Positions 29,363 to 38,585 of a DNA stretch of 64,000 bases are shown here, piece after piece; position 1 is the stretch's first letter; every line of letters begins with the position of its first letter. Source of the stretch: an uncultured Alphaproteobacteria bacterium (GTDB taxonomy: Bacteria; Pseudomonadota; Alphaproteobacteria; RF32; CAG-239); NCBI GenBank assembly GCA_944391495.1, contig CALXTU010000005.1, positions 1 to 64,000 on the forward strand. Direction: 5' to 3'. The notes below the pieces were generated by a model. It worked only from the letters and a program-made list of their open reading frames with translations. It did not search any database and had not been told where the DNA came from. The position numbers were made by a program, and so were the translations under genes.

Positions 29363-30301
29363 ATGAAACAGGAAATCAAATATGAAGCCTCTGCCGAAGT
29401 AACGGCGCTGATTAACGACTGGCGGCAGTGGCTTGCCGGTGAAAAAGGCTGTTCCGTCCATACTCTGGATGCATATGCCCGGGATCTTTCGTTTTTTTTC
29501 ACTTTTTGGAACAATTATCTCGGCGCTTTGCCGCGGCTTGATGATCTCAAACAAATTGATGTTCGGACTTTTCGCGCCTTTTTAAGCACCCGCAGTCAAA
29601 AGCACCTGAGCAAGACGTCAATATCCCGCGAGTTGTCGGCAATTAAAAGTTTTTTCAAATGGCTCAACCGCCGGCACATCATTACCAATACCGCCATTAC
29701 AATTATCTCTTCACCCAAAAAAGATAAAATTCTGCCCAAAGCTTTGGACGTTGACCAGACTTTTGAAGTGCTTGACGCCGCCGGAGATTTTGCCAAAACA
29801 GAGTGGCAGGGGCTTAGAGATGTCGCCATTTTGACAATACTTTACGGATGCGGTTTGCGAATTTCTGAAGCCCTGTCACTCAATGTCGGTGATATCAACC
29901 ATAACGATTTCCTCAAAATACGCGGCAAAGGCAATAAAGAACGGCTGGTGCCGCTCCTGCCCGCTGTTAAAGAAAAAATCGCCGCCTACCAGCAGGCCTG
30001 CCCCTATCATCAGCAACAAGGAGACGCTCTGTTTTTAGGGGCAAGAGGCGAGCGTCTTTCTCCGCGGATTATCCAGCGAAATTTGGAAAAGCTCAGAAAC
30101 GCTCTGAGTCTGCCTGACAGCCTGACTCCTCATGCTCTGCGCCATTCTTTTGCCACTCACCTTTTGGCGGAAGGAACCAATTTGCGCTCCATTCAGGAAT
30201 TATTGGGCCATGCGTCCCTTTCCACGACCCAGCGCTACACAAATGTTGAGATTGAGCACTTAAAAAAAGAATACCAAAAGGCACATCTGTTGGACGATTA
30301 A
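29363..30301 (+). CDS. xerC: Tyrosine recombinase XerC
   Basis: Resolves chromosome dimers at dif, together with XerD. A 312-residue integrase-fold protein with the SAM-like N-terminal domain and a complete catalytic set: R166, K189, H257, R260, H283 and Y292 (contexts CGLRISEAL, RGKGNKER, HALRHSF, LGHASL, QRYTNV). I choose XerC rather than XerD because of its position beside priA, and the length is right for a housekeeping enzyme. No clear RBS precedes the ATG. Confidence 0.88.
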   Translation: MKQEIKYEASAEVTALINDWRQWLAGEKGCSVHTLDAYARDLSFFFTFWNNYLGALPRLDDLKQIDVRTFRAFLSTRSQKHLSKTSISRELSAIKSFFKWLNRRHIITNTAITIISSPKKDKILPKALDVDQTFEVLDAAGDFAKTEWQGLRDVAILTILYGCGLRISEALSLNVGDINHNDFLKIRGKGNKERLVPLLPAVKEKIAAYQQACPYHQQQGDALFLGARGERLSPRIIQRNLEKLRNALSLPDSLTPHALRHSFATHLLAEGTNLRSIQELLGHASLSTTQRYTNVEIEHLKKEYQKAHLLDD

Positions 30302-30342
30302 TTCCTTTTAAAGTCAGGATTGTACGGTCCTTTCGGCAACAA

Positions 30343-30378
30343 AAAAAACCGGCTCTTGTTCCGAACCGGTTTCTCTTT
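30343..30378 (-). terminator. Terminator of rpmG (possibly also xerC)
   Basis: Stem AACCGG/CCGGTT; on the minus strand the hairpin is followed by eight T. On the plus strand the T-run is weaker. Confidence 0.75.
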
Positions 30379-30395
30379 AATCTCAAAAGAGTATC

Positions 30396-30563
30396 TTACT
30401 TCAGTTTTTTCTCAACGAACTCTTCGTGTTTCTTAGACTTCTTGTCATATTTCTTCAAAGTCAGTTTTTCCGGATGAGTTCTCGGATTTTTCTCAGCAAG
30501 ATAAAATGTACCCGTACCGGCCGTACTTTCCAATTTTACTTTAACTTTTACTGCTTTCGCCAT
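30396..30563 (-). CDS. rpmG: 50S ribosomal protein L33
   Basis: A 55-residue ribosomal protein too short for a routine length cut-off. It reads MAKAVKVKVKLESTAG ... FYLAEKNPRTHPEKLTLKKYD ... KKLK, a typical L33. There is no CxxC pair, so it is the zinc-independent form. It stands alone with its own terminator. Confidence 0.96.
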   Translation of the reverse strand: MAKAVKVKVKLESTAGTGTFYLAEKNPRTHPEKLTLKKYDKKSKKHEEFVEKKLK

Positions 30564-30645
30564 TTTTCATACTCTTAAATAAGGTTACAATTCAAAACAT
30601 TTAGCGGTACTATACATTTTTTTTGACTTGTGTCAACCATAATTT

Positions 30646-31632
30646 TCAATTTTCGTAAATTTCCGGCAGTTTTTTATCCGGTGTAATACCTTTGCCGTTC
30701 AATTCCCGGCCGGATGGCGTCATAAAAAAGCCGCTGGTCACTGCCAAAACACTTCCGCCCGGCAGTATAATAAGCTTTTGAATACTGCCTTTGCCTTTGG
30801 TCTTGCTGCCGGCAATTTCGGCGCGTCCCTGCTCCTGTAGTGCCGCCGCCAAAACTTCCGCGGCCGAGGCCGTTTCCTCGTCAACCAGAACGGTTATCGG
30901 TTTGCCCTGCCATATATCTCCGGGATCCGCCGTATAATAGACTTCTTCATCTGCCGGCTTTCCCCTGACCGAAACCACGATTCCGCCGTCCAAAAACAAT
31001 CCGGCAGCCTTAATTGCCTCGCCGAGCATACCGCCGGGACAGCCGCGCAAATCAAGCACCAGCTCTTCCGCCGAAGCGTATTCTGCAACCGATTTTTGCA
31101 GTTCTCTCAAAGTCTGTTTGTTAAACGCGCCGATTTTAATATACAAACTTTTGCCCTCCGGACGTGCGGCAAAAGTCCGTTGATTCCGCACCGGTACACC
31201 CTTGGCCTCATCCATGCTGCCGTAGAATTTGGAATCTTTATCCAAAATTCCGGACATTCCTTTAACCAAAATATCCGCGGTTGCAAAATCATATTTTTCC
31301 GCCCGGCGGGAATTTTCAGCCGCTGCGGTAACAACGGCTTCGGTCAGTCGTCCCCAGGCCGCAGCATCTTGTCTGTCTTTTGGCTTACGAAGCACTTTAA
31401 CGACTTTTCCCTGATAATACAGGGTGATTCGGTCTTTATCGTCACCAACGGTTAAACTTTTATCTGCCCGGCGCAGCGATTTTAAAGTGGCAATTGCCAA
31501 CTCCTCCGGCGTTACTTCATAAACATACGCCTCCGGCACCTGCGTATATATCCGCTGCCAAAAACCGGCATCTTCGGCATAAACATCGGTTCCGAACAAC
31601 AGCAGCAAAAACAGCAGCCATATCTTTTTCAT
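30646..31632 (-). CDS. S41-family C-terminal processing peptidase-like protein
   Basis: A 328-residue exported serine protease with signal peptide (about 1-19). The catalytic Ser256 (TASAAE) and Lys281 (GKGSIQK) of the Ctp dyad are present, along with VLDLRGCPGG. A PDZ domain is not evident between residues 60 and 160, where Ctp enzymes normally have one, so substrate recognition may differ. It begins directly at the end of xthA and so is co-transcribed with it. Confidence 0.87.
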   Translation of the reverse strand: MKKIWLLFLLLLFGTDVYAEDAGFWQRIYTQVPEAYVYEVTPEELAIATLKSLRRADKSLTVGDDKDRITLYYQGKVVKVLRKPKDRQDAAAWGRLTEAVVTAAAENSRRAEKYDFATADILVKGMSGILDKDSKFYGSMDEAKGVPVRNQRTFAARPEGKSLYIKIGAFNKQTLRELQKSVAEYASAEELVLDLRGCPGGMLGEAIKAAGLFLDGGIVVSVRGKPADEEVYYTADPGDIWQGKPITVLVDEETASAAEVLAAALQEQGRAEIAGSKTKGKGSIQKLIILPGGSVLAVTSGFFMTPSGRELNGKGITPDKKLPEIYEN

Positions 31633-32424
31633 CTATTTCAACACCGCTTTCAACACCGTATGATCCGAAGGCTTATTACCCAAGCGCGGTGTTTTGTCAA
31701 CCGTACAGCTTTCCAAACGGTCGGCGGCAGAGGCATTCAGCCACAGATAATCAATCCGCATTCCCATGTCATTTTGCAGCGCCGCACCCGTATAGTCCCA
31801 AAAAGTATAGCCGTTCTCCCGCGGATGCTGCAGCCTGAACGCGTCATAATACCCCAGATAAGAAAACGCCTGCAGTCGGCGGATAACTTCTGGCTTGAAC
31901 AAGGCATTGTTTCTGAATTCTTCCGGATTATAAACGTCATGATCGGTCAGAATAACGTTAAAATCTCCACCCAGAATAACCGGCCGGCGTTCTTCGGCCA
32001 GTTCGGCCGCCCGCCGGTAAAAAGCATCCATCCACTCCAGTTTGTAAATCCATTTACTGTCGTCGTCCGGTTTATTATACGGCGGATTGCCGTTTGGCAG
32101 ATAAATCGATGCCACACGGTATTCGGTTTCGCCGACCCGCACGTCCGCCTCCAGATAACGGGCATTTTCGTCGGCAAACCCCGGCAGTCCCGTTTGAACA
32201 ACCTTGATCTTATGCCGGCTCAACACCGCCACACCGTTATAACTTTTCTGCCCCAGGATTTCGGCATTATAAGCGGCCGCCTGCAATTCAAAAAACGGAA
32301 AGGAATTAAAATCGCTTTTAATTTCCTGCAACAAAAGAATATCGGGCTTTTCTGCCGCAGCCCACGCCGTCAGATTTTCCAGACGTGCATTGATGGAATT
32401 AACATTATAGGTGGCAATTTTCAT
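31633..32424 (-). CDS. xthA: Exodeoxyribonuclease III
   Basis: AP endonuclease and 3'-5' exonuclease in base excision repair. The 263-residue protein has all family motifs: NVNSINARL, LLQEIK (metal Glu), SIYLPNG, GGDFNV, IDYLWLN and the catalytic SDHTVL. Length is normal. Divergent from dgt. Confidence 0.96.
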   Translation of the reverse strand: MKIATYNVNSINARLENLTAWAAAEKPDILLLQEIKSDFNSFPFFELQAAAYNAEILGQKSYNGVAVLSRHKIKVVQTGLPGFADENARYLEADVRVGETEYRVASIYLPNGNPPYNKPDDDSKWIYKLEWMDAFYRRAAELAEERRPVILGGDFNVILTDHDVYNPEEFRNNALFKPEVIRRLQAFSYLGYYDAFRLQHPRENGYTFWDYTGAALQNDMGMRIDYLWLNASAADRLESCTVDKTPRLGNKPSDHTVLKAVLK

Positions 32425-32498
32425 TTGTTAACGCTTTCTTTAATCACCTGTCTTAAAGTAAAAGTATAATATTTTTTTCCAGATTGAAAGCAAAAAAG

Positions 32499-33653
32499 AT
32501 GACCCTTGCAGATTATGCCGTCAAAAACGAAAATTCCCGCGGGCGGATGTACCCCGATTATGCCAACCTGATTCGTTCCGATTTTCAGCGGGACCGCGAC
32601 CGCCTGATTCACTCGGCGGCTTTTCGGCGCCTGGAAGGAAAGACGCAGGTCTTCGCCTATCATGAGGGCCGCAACTATCGCACCCGCCTGACCCACAGCA
32701 TTGAAGTAGCGCAAATTACCCGGACTTTATGCAAAAACTTAAATCTGAATGAGGAACTCGGCGAGGCCATTGCTCTGGCGCATGATCTCGGCCATGCCCC
32801 GTTCGGCCATGCCGGAGAGAGAGGGCTTAACCGCTGCATGAAAGATTACGGCGGCTTTGACCATAACGTCAATTCCCTCAAAATCATGACCGAAACCGAA
32901 AATCATTATCCCGGGTTCAACGGTCTGAATCTGACGTGGGAAACGCTGGAGGGCACCGTTAAACACAACGGCCCCGTCAAAAAAGTCACCAATGCTTTTC
33001 TCAAAGACTTCAATCGTAAATTTCCGCTGGATCTGAAAAATTACCCGTCCTTGGAGGCGCAAATCGCCTCTTTTGCCGACGACATAGCTTACAACAACCA
33101 CGACATTGACGATGGTTTCCGTGCCGGCTTTTTCACCATCGAACAGCTTTGCGAACTGGCATTTGTCAGAGAAATTATTGACCGGTTTGACAGCGAAAAT
33201 CCAGGCCGGAACAATGAACTGCGCATCTATGCCGTTACGCGCTCTCTGATCAGCGCCATGGTCTTCGACTTGTTAAAGACCACCCGGCAAAACATTACTG
33301 AGCTGAAAATAAAAACAGTGGACGACGTCCGCAAAAACACTTCTTTCACCGCCAATTTTTCCAAAGAAATGCACCAGCAGATTTATGACTTACACCAGTT
33401 TCTGACGCGCCATTTCTACACTCACAGCAACATCGCCCGCATGGATATGAAATCGCAAAAAATCGTGGAAGATTTGTTCAATGCCTTTATGAGCGACGCC
33501 CGCCTGCTGCCGATGGAACTCCGCCCGCAGATCGAAAAGGCTGAAGATGAATCAGGCAAAGCCGATTGCATTTGCACCTACATAGCCAATATGACCGATG
33601 CTTTTGCCGTTGAAGAACACCAAAAACTCTTCAACATGTCTTACCGTTTTTAA
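32499..33653 (+). CDS. dgt: Deoxyguanosinetriphosphate triphosphohydrolase-like protein
   Basis: HD-domain enzyme that removes triphosphate from dNTPs and so controls nucleotide pools. Motifs: the R-R pair in HSAAFRRLEGKTQV, H in THSIEVAQ, the metal pair HD in LAHDLGHAPFGHAGE and the later FADDIAYNNHDIDDG. About 384 residues from the ATG at 32499; a TTG at 32484 is also in frame. This is the group lacking the long insert of E. coli Dgt, common in alphaproteobacteria. Confidence 0.92.
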   Translation: MTLADYAVKNENSRGRMYPDYANLIRSDFQRDRDRLIHSAAFRRLEGKTQVFAYHEGRNYRTRLTHSIEVAQITRTLCKNLNLNEELGEAIALAHDLGHAPFGHAGERGLNRCMKDYGGFDHNVNSLKIMTETENHYPGFNGLNLTWETLEGTVKHNGPVKKVTNAFLKDFNRKFPLDLKNYPSLEAQIASFADDIAYNNHDIDDGFRAGFFTIEQLCELAFVREIIDRFDSENPGRNNELRIYAVTRSLISAMVFDLLKTTRQNITELKIKTVDDVRKNTSFTANFSKEMHQQIYDLHQFLTRHFYTHSNIARMDMKSQKIVEDLFNAFMSDARLLPMELRPQIEKAEDESGKADCICTYIANMTDAFAVEEHQKLFNMSYRF

Positions 33654-33734
33654 TTTCCGGTCGTTAAGGTATTATAAAGCTTTTCGTTATATAAACAATA
33701 ATATCTTGTTATTTTTTTCAAAAGGAGACCGTCA

Positions 33735-34637
33735 ATGCTGGATGATTTTCGCGACGACGAAGAGCTGGATAAAGGTGATGAATTTTTAGACGAATTCCGT
33801 CAGCGTCTGAACTCCCAGCCCATAGAAAATCTGGAAGAACGCAAAAACGACATCAACCGTTCGCAGCATATATTTTTGGGAACTGTTTTGGGTGTCGGAC
33901 TGGCCGGTATTGTCAGCTGGTTTATCCTGTCGCCGGATTATTCAAAAGTCGAAGACGCCGAAATTCCGGTTATCCGCCGGCCGCAGACAGCCATAAAAGT
34001 TCAGCCGGCAGATCCGGGCGGTATGGAAATTTTAAATCAGGACAAAACCGTCTATGACATCGTCGAGAAAAAAGACGCTCCCGAGGTTAAGGTCGAAAAC
34101 CTGTTGCCGCCGCCTGAAGAACCGAAAATTCCGGCCGTTGCGACTTCACAACCAGAAGCCGCAGCTGCGATAAATGTCGCGGAGTCTCCCGTCATTAAAG
34201 ATGCCGAAAAGATTATTGCCGCCGAAGAAAAGAAAAAAGCCGAACCGGCAGCGGCTCCTCAGCCTGAGATTAAGCCTGAAATCAAAGAAGAAATAAAGGT
34301 TGTTGTTAAAGAAACACCGGCAGCTGCGGTTGAAGTTAAACAGCCGGAACCGATTAAAAAGGAAGCTCCCAAACAGACGGCGGCCGCCAAAGGCTCCTGG
34401 CAAATTCAATTGATTTCGTCGCCGAACAAATCGGCCATGGATAAAGCCTGGAAAGACCTGAGCAAAAAATATGCGGCACTTAAAGACCTGCCGCATGAAG
34501 TTCAGGAAGCCGATTTGGGCAGCAAAGGAATATTTTACCGTCTGATGGCCGGAGCTTTTGAGGAGCGCAGTGCCGCAGACAAAGTCTGCAACGCCGTCAA
34601 ATCGGCCGGCGGCTCCTGCCTAGTAAAGAAAAAATAA
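33735..34637 (+). CDS. SPOR-domain membrane protein
   Basis: A 300-residue protein with a cytoplasmic N-terminus, one transmembrane helix (about 50-70), a Pro/Ala/Glu/Lys-rich periplasmic linker and a C-terminal SPOR domain (about 220-300: GSWQIQLISSP, FYRLMAGAF, SAGGSCLVKK). SPOR domains bind denuded peptidoglycan at division septa. RBS AGGAG. It precedes nagZ, as in many alphaproteobacteria, here with an M50 protease between them. Stop overlaps the next start (TAATG). Confidence 0.9.
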   Translation: MLDDFRDDEELDKGDEFLDEFRQRLNSQPIENLEERKNDINRSQHIFLGTVLGVGLAGIVSWFILSPDYSKVEDAEIPVIRRPQTAIKVQPADPGGMEILNQDKTVYDIVEKKDAPEVKVENLLPPPEEPKIPAVATSQPEAAAAINVAESPVIKDAEKIIAAEEKKKAEPAAAPQPEIKPEIKEEIKVVVKETPAAAVEVKQPEPIKKEAPKQTAAAKGSWQIQLISSPNKSAMDKAWKDLSKKYAALKDLPHEVQEADLGSKGIFYRLMAGAFEERSAADKVCNAVKSAGGSCLVKKK

Positions 34638-35293
34638 TGCTGATAAAGATTCTGACATCTGCCGTTGCCGTATTTATAGCTATTATCGCCCACGAAATAG
34701 CTCACGGTTATGTTGCCAGATTCTTGGGCGATAACACGGCGGCAAAAGCCGGCAGGTTATCATTAAACCCGCTGCGGCACATTGATTTCTTCGGAACGAT
34801 TATTGTACCGATTCTGTTGTTTTTATCCAAAGCCGGCTTTATTTTCGGCTGGGCCAAACCCGTGCCGGTCAATTACAACGCTCTCCGCCGGCGCAAAAGA
34901 GACATCGTTCTGGTTGCCGCGGCCGGTATCATCACCAACCTGCTGCTTGCGGCTCTGTCTTCGCTTTTACTGCAGCTGACCCTTTGGCTGCCGTCAACCC
35001 TTTTCAGCGGTATTCTGGCCATGTTCTGGCTGAACATGATACTTTTCAATATTGTTCTGGCCGTATTCAATCTGTTGCCCATTCCGCCGCTGGACGGTTC
35101 CAAAATTCTCTTGGGATGGTCGGATAACTTTTATGTTCAAAAGTTCCTTAATGCCGAACGCGGCGGTCTGATATTCATTATCGTTCTGGCTTTTGTCCTG
35201 CCGGCCTTACTGCAAACAGCGGACATTTCGTTCAATCCTTTCGCAATCTACCTGAAACAGGCAACCCTCCTGTTGGTCGGCTGGCTGATTTAA
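34637..35293 (+). CDS. Site-2 protease family (M50) membrane metalloprotease
   Basis: A 218-residue protein with about six transmembrane helices. The zinc motif HEIAHG (residues 18-23) and the second ligand motif NLLPIPPLDGSKIL are both complete. This short form lacks PDZ domains and is not RseP. Substrate unknown. Overlaps the SPOR gene by one base and lies 16 bp before nagZ. Confidence 0.92.
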   Translation: MLIKILTSAVAVFIAIIAHEIAHGYVARFLGDNTAAKAGRLSLNPLRHIDFFGTIIVPILLFLSKAGFIFGWAKPVPVNYNALRRRKRDIVLVAAAGIITNLLLAALSSLLLQLTLWLPSTLFSGILAMFWLNMILFNIVLAVFNLLPIPPLDGSKILLGWSDNFYVQKFLNAERGGLIFIIVLAFVLPALLQTADISFNPFAIYLKQATLLLVGWLI

Positions 35294-35309
35294 AACGGAG
35301 ATGGCAGAA

Positions 35310-36389
35310 ATGGAAAGACCGATCTTAGCCGCTTTGATGTCTTGCAAGGGAACAGTCCTGACCGATGAAGAAAAGTATATTTTTTCCCGCAGCAATCCGC
35401 TCGGAGTAACTCTCTTTTCACGTAACATCGTTAACAAAAAGCAGCTGAAAAATCTGATTACCGACATTAGGCAGACTATCGGTCGGGAAGACGTATTGAT
35501 TGCCGTCGATCAGGAAGGCGGACGCGTCAGACGCCTCAAAGGGCCAAACTTCCGTGCTTATGTTTCCCAATACGCCATCGGTTCGCTGCCTGAAGCCGAA
35601 GCCAAACGCACTGCGGAACTCCACGCCCGGTTAATCAGCTGCGACTTCAATGACGTCGGCCTTAACGTCAATTTTGCTCCGGTATTGGACATCGCCTATC
35701 CGCAGACGACCGAAGCCCTGCGCAGCCGTTGCTTTTCATCGCGGCCGGATATCGTTGCGGAACTCGGTAAGATTATGGTCGATCAATATATGCAAAACGG
35801 CATTTTACCCTGCATCAAACATCTGCCGGGACACGGCCTGGCCGTTACCGACCCGCATATGGAACTACCGGTTGTCGACATTTCTCTTGAACGTTTGCAA
35901 ACCGAGCTGGCTCCTTTTAAAAGCTGCCGTCATGCTCCTCTGGGAATGACCGCGCATATTTTATTTCCGGCCATTGACAAACACAACCCGCTGACCCAGA
36001 GCAAAGACGGTATCAGGGAATTAATCCGCGGCCAAATTGGTTTCTCCGGTTTGCTTCTTTCAGATGCCATTAACATGAAAGCTCTGTCCGGTTCGGTGGC
36101 AGACCGTGCATTGTCTTCTCTCCGCGCCGGCTGCGACGCCGTATGTTACTGCATGGGCCGCACGGAAGAACTCCAAGCTTTGGCCGACTGTTGCCCCAAA
36201 TTATCCGACGACGCAATGGAACGTCTGGACAAAGCCGTGCAAATTTTGCATAATAATTCTCAACAGCACTGCATCAAAGCGGACGCGGCAGAATACACAA
36301 GGCTTAAAGGTAATGCAACCCCGTACCGCAAAAATTTTGATGTAACCGAAATTTTACATAAACAACAGCAAGGAAACGAAAAATGTTAG
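35310..36389 (+). CDS. nagZ: Beta-N-acetylhexosaminidase (glycoside hydrolase family 3)
   Basis: Removes N-acetylglucosamine from muropeptides in cytoplasmic cell-wall recycling. 359 residues, with VDQEGGRVRR, the active-site loop KHLPGHGLAVTDPH and the nucleophile Asp in SDAINMKAL. I start at 35310 because the GGAG at 35297-35300 is nine bases upstream; the ATG at 35301 touches the RBS. The released sugar could feed the nagA-nagB pair at 48337-50285. Confidence 0.93.
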   Translation: MERPILAALMSCKGTVLTDEEKYIFSRSNPLGVTLFSRNIVNKKQLKNLITDIRQTIGREDVLIAVDQEGGRVRRLKGPNFRAYVSQYAIGSLPEAEAKRTAELHARLISCDFNDVGLNVNFAPVLDIAYPQTTEALRSRCFSSRPDIVAELGKIMVDQYMQNGILPCIKHLPGHGLAVTDPHMELPVVDISLERLQTELAPFKSCRHAPLGMTAHILFPAIDKHNPLTQSKDGIRELIRGQIGFSGLLLSDAINMKALSGSVADRALSSLRAGCDAVCYCMGRTEELQALADCCPKLSDDAMERLDKAVQILHNNSQQHCIKADAAEYTRLKGNATPYRKNFDVTEILHKQQQGNEKC

Positions 36390-36619
36390 AATGGATTGTC
36401 ATAGCTTTAGTTATTGCTCTCATTTTCGGCGTTATTAAAATAGATGACCTCAGACATTATTGGGAAAAACTGCAACCGCGTCTGCAAGAAATCTGGTCCA
36501 AAGCTAAAAACTGGAGCGAAACCAAGGCCAAAGAAGCTAAAGCTCTTGCCGAACAGAAAAAGATTGCCGCCAAAAAAGAAGAAAAACACAACGACAATTC
36601 TGACGACCAAACACTTTAA
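36383..36619 (+). CDS. TatA/E-like small membrane protein
   Basis: A 78-residue protein with one N-terminal transmembrane helix (about 3-18), then FGVIKIDDLRHYWEKLQPRLQ, an amphipathic helix, and a Lys/Glu-rich tail: the shape of a TatA. Its place after SPOR-nagZ matches the alphaproteobacterial order SPOR-nagZ-scpA-scpB-tatA. The typical TatA signature (FGxxKLPELG) is only partly present and tatB, tatC, scpA and scpB do not follow. It overlaps nagZ by 7 bp. A diverged TatA or another membrane protein are both possible. Confidence 0.5.
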   Translation: MLEWIVIALVIALIFGVIKIDDLRHYWEKLQPRLQEIWSKAKNWSETKAKEAKALAEQKKIAAKKEEKHNDNSDDQTL

Positions 36620-36738
36620 CCGCCGGCAGATAAAACGAATAAAATAAATTATTATGGTTTTTTGGCAATTTATGTGCTATAGTTGATATAAAGAGGCCTA
36701 AAGTATGTTAGGTATAATAATCTTATGGGAGAATCCGC

Positions 36739-37170
36739 ATGAGTATTACGTCAACGCGCAGAATCGGTTCGGCGACGTCAGCACCTTCAAAGGTTGACAG
36801 CCGGACGTTTGTTTCCGACAACAGCTCCCAGTTTGTGGAAAATATCGACACCACCAACAATGTTTTGGTGCGTGATGAGCCGGACGGCAATTCCGGACAA
36901 AACAACCAAACGCCCTCCCGCCGCACTCCGCAGACAGATTTTAATTCGGCCTCGCCCGATATTTCCGGCAGCATTGAGGCTTTGGCCTTAAGCGGCATCT
37001 TTGAAGAGGAAACAGATACCTCTTCCGACCATAATTCAGCCAAGATTAACGTCTATACCAACAACCAGTCCATCATTAAAGACGAAGAAATTGAGCGTAC
37101 CGGCCGCAATTACCTCAAACATTTTTATGAAAAAAATGAACATTTTGAGGATATTGACGAACTTATCTGA
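36739..37170 (+). CDS. Hypothetical 143-residue hydrophilic protein
   Basis: I do not recognise it. Ser/Thr/Asn-rich for the first 80 residues, acidic overall, without signal peptide or membrane segment, and with a helical C-terminus (EEIERTGRNYLKHFYEKNEHFEDIDELI, described by its ends). Real-gene evidence: GGGAG RBS eight bases before the ATG and a -10 box TATAAT at 36712-36717. The composition resembles flagellar or rod-hook assembly accessory proteins of disordered type, but that is only an impression. Confidence 0.65.
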   Translation: MSITSTRRIGSATSAPSKVDSRTFVSDNSSQFVENIDTTNNVLVRDEPDGNSGQNNQTPSRRTPQTDFNSASPDISGSIEALALSGIFEEETDTSSDHNSAKINVYTNNQSIIKDEEIERTGRNYLKHFYEKNEHFEDIDELI

Positions 37171-37190
37171 TGCCCGAAGGAAATCTCCGG

Positions 37191-37403
37191 TTAATTATCT
37201 CCTTTTTGCGTAACATGGTCAACGGCTTTACCGATGGCATCTGCCGCATCACGCGCCATTGTTTTGGCTCCCGCGTCAACCTGATTCGCCACGCTGCCAA
37301 CCGTCGTATCCGACGTAATGCTGCCATCATAAATTCCCTTGCCGACAATAAACAACGCAACCAAAATCAAAATAAGAACCAGATATTTCAAAAACGTACC
37401 CAT
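37191..37403 (-). CDS. Small single-pass membrane protein
   Basis: A 70-residue protein with one transmembrane helix (about 6-22) and a C-terminal amphipathic part (TVGSVANQVDAGAKTMARDAADAIG region). RBS GAGGAG precedes the ATG. Function unknown. It converges with the hypothetical gene at 36739. Confidence 0.7.
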   Translation of the reverse strand: MGTFLKYLVLILILVALFIVGKGIYDGSITSDTTVGSVANQVDAGAKTMARDAADAIGKAVDHVTQKGDN

Positions 37404-37481
37404 TATTTTACTCCTCTCGTGTAAAAAATCTTACCCAAGATTATATAAGCTTTCTCCTTGCCGATTTAAATAAACCCGCAT

Positions 37482-37511
37482 AAAAAACCCGGCTCAAAAG
37501 CCGGGCAAAAG
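37482..37511 (-). terminator. Terminator of the TPR protein gene
   Basis: Minus-strand stem CCCGGCT/AGCCGGG, loop TTTG, followed by six T, about 15 bp after the stop. Confidence 0.92.
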
Positions 37512-37525
37512 ATATATGACGGAAT

Positions 37526-38503
37526 TTAATCTTCCGGTTTAGGCAAATCAATTTTAACCCTCGGCGCACTGTCGTCCTGCGGAACCAAAGCCTGCAAAGT
37601 TCCGACGGCCTTTTTACGTTTGAGCTTGTTAACAAACTTCAACGAACGCTGGGCATCCCACTTTTTCTTACCCTCTTCACGCTGGAATATCTGCTGATAG
37701 ACTTCCGACGCCTGGTCAAATTCCGACAGTTTCGTCAAACAAGAAGCCAAACCGTCATAAAGCTTGTGATGATAACGATTACCGATAATTGACTGAGCTT
37801 TTTTGTAGCATTTAAGCGCATCATTAAACTTCATCATTTTCTGATAAACGAAACCGATGGAAATCCATGCCTGAATTTCGCGGCTGTCAATATTCAGAAT
37901 TTTGGTAAAACATTTAATCGCCGAATTATTGTCGCCCATCAGCTGATATGTTACGCCGACGCCGTTCCAGGCCTTAATGTTGTTTTTATCGGCGGCAAGA
38001 ACCTTTTTGAAAAAAGAGATAGCCCGGTCATATTGTTTCAGTTTTTGCAGCGTCACCGCAACGCTCAAAAGCGTCTGCGCATGCTTGTTGTCTATTTTCA
38101 TTGCCTCTTCCAGCACGTCAAGCGCTTCTTTATAAGCAAACATATGCTGCAACGCAATAGCTTTGCCGTTAAGCGCCTCCAGCGACGTTTTATCCAAGGC
38201 CACGGCCTCGTTAAAACACTGAATGGCGTCTTTATACAGGCCGCGCATACTCAGAGTAACCCCTTTGTTGTTCAAAACTTCAACCGAATTCGGGTTAATC
38301 GCCAGCGCTTTGTCGAAACATTCGACGGCCTCGGTATATTTGCTCAGTTTTTGCAGGGCAAACCCTTTGGAGTTTAACGATTTCCAAGAATCGGGCTGCT
38401 CGGCAATCGCCGCATCAAACTGGGCAATCGCATCTCTGTACATTCCCTGGTCAAGAAGTTCCTGACCTCTTTTATATGAAGTATTATCGTTTGATTTAAC
38501 CAT
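37526..38503 (-). CDS. Tetratricopeptide-repeat protein
   Basis: A 325-residue, wholly cytoplasmic protein built of about eight TPR units of 34 residues (repeating ALAINPNSVEVLNNKG, AVALDKTSLEALNGKA, ILNIDSREIQAWISIG), ending in a basic tail. Such proteins act as docking scaffolds. It lies downstream of the DUF58/MoxR pair in the same direction, 82 bp away. No specific partner can be named. Confidence 0.9.
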   Translation of the reverse strand: MVKSNDNTSYKRGQELLDQGMYRDAIAQFDAAIAEQPDSWKSLNSKGFALQKLSKYTEAVECFDKALAINPNSVEVLNNKGVTLSMRGLYKDAIQCFNEAVALDKTSLEALNGKAIALQHMFAYKEALDVLEEAMKIDNKHAQTLLSVAVTLQKLKQYDRAISFFKKVLAADKNNIKAWNGVGVTYQLMGDNNSAIKCFTKILNIDSREIQAWISIGFVYQKMMKFNDALKCYKKAQSIIGNRYHHKLYDGLASCLTKLSEFDQASEVYQQIFQREEGKKKWDAQRSLKFVNKLKRKKAVGTLQALVPQDDSAPRVKIDLPKPED

Positions 38504-38585
38504 TGTTCTCTCTTTTCAATTATAAAGTTCAAAATAATTACTATTGCGACTCTAACACGGACGGCCGTTTTTGTCAAGTTGCCTG

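Noticed and set aside
29363..30301. Phage integrase
   Set aside because: Length, complete catalytic set and position beside priA are those of housekeeping XerC.
36712..37170. Flagellar function for the 143-residue protein
   Set aside because: Only composition suggests it; no motif supports a call.
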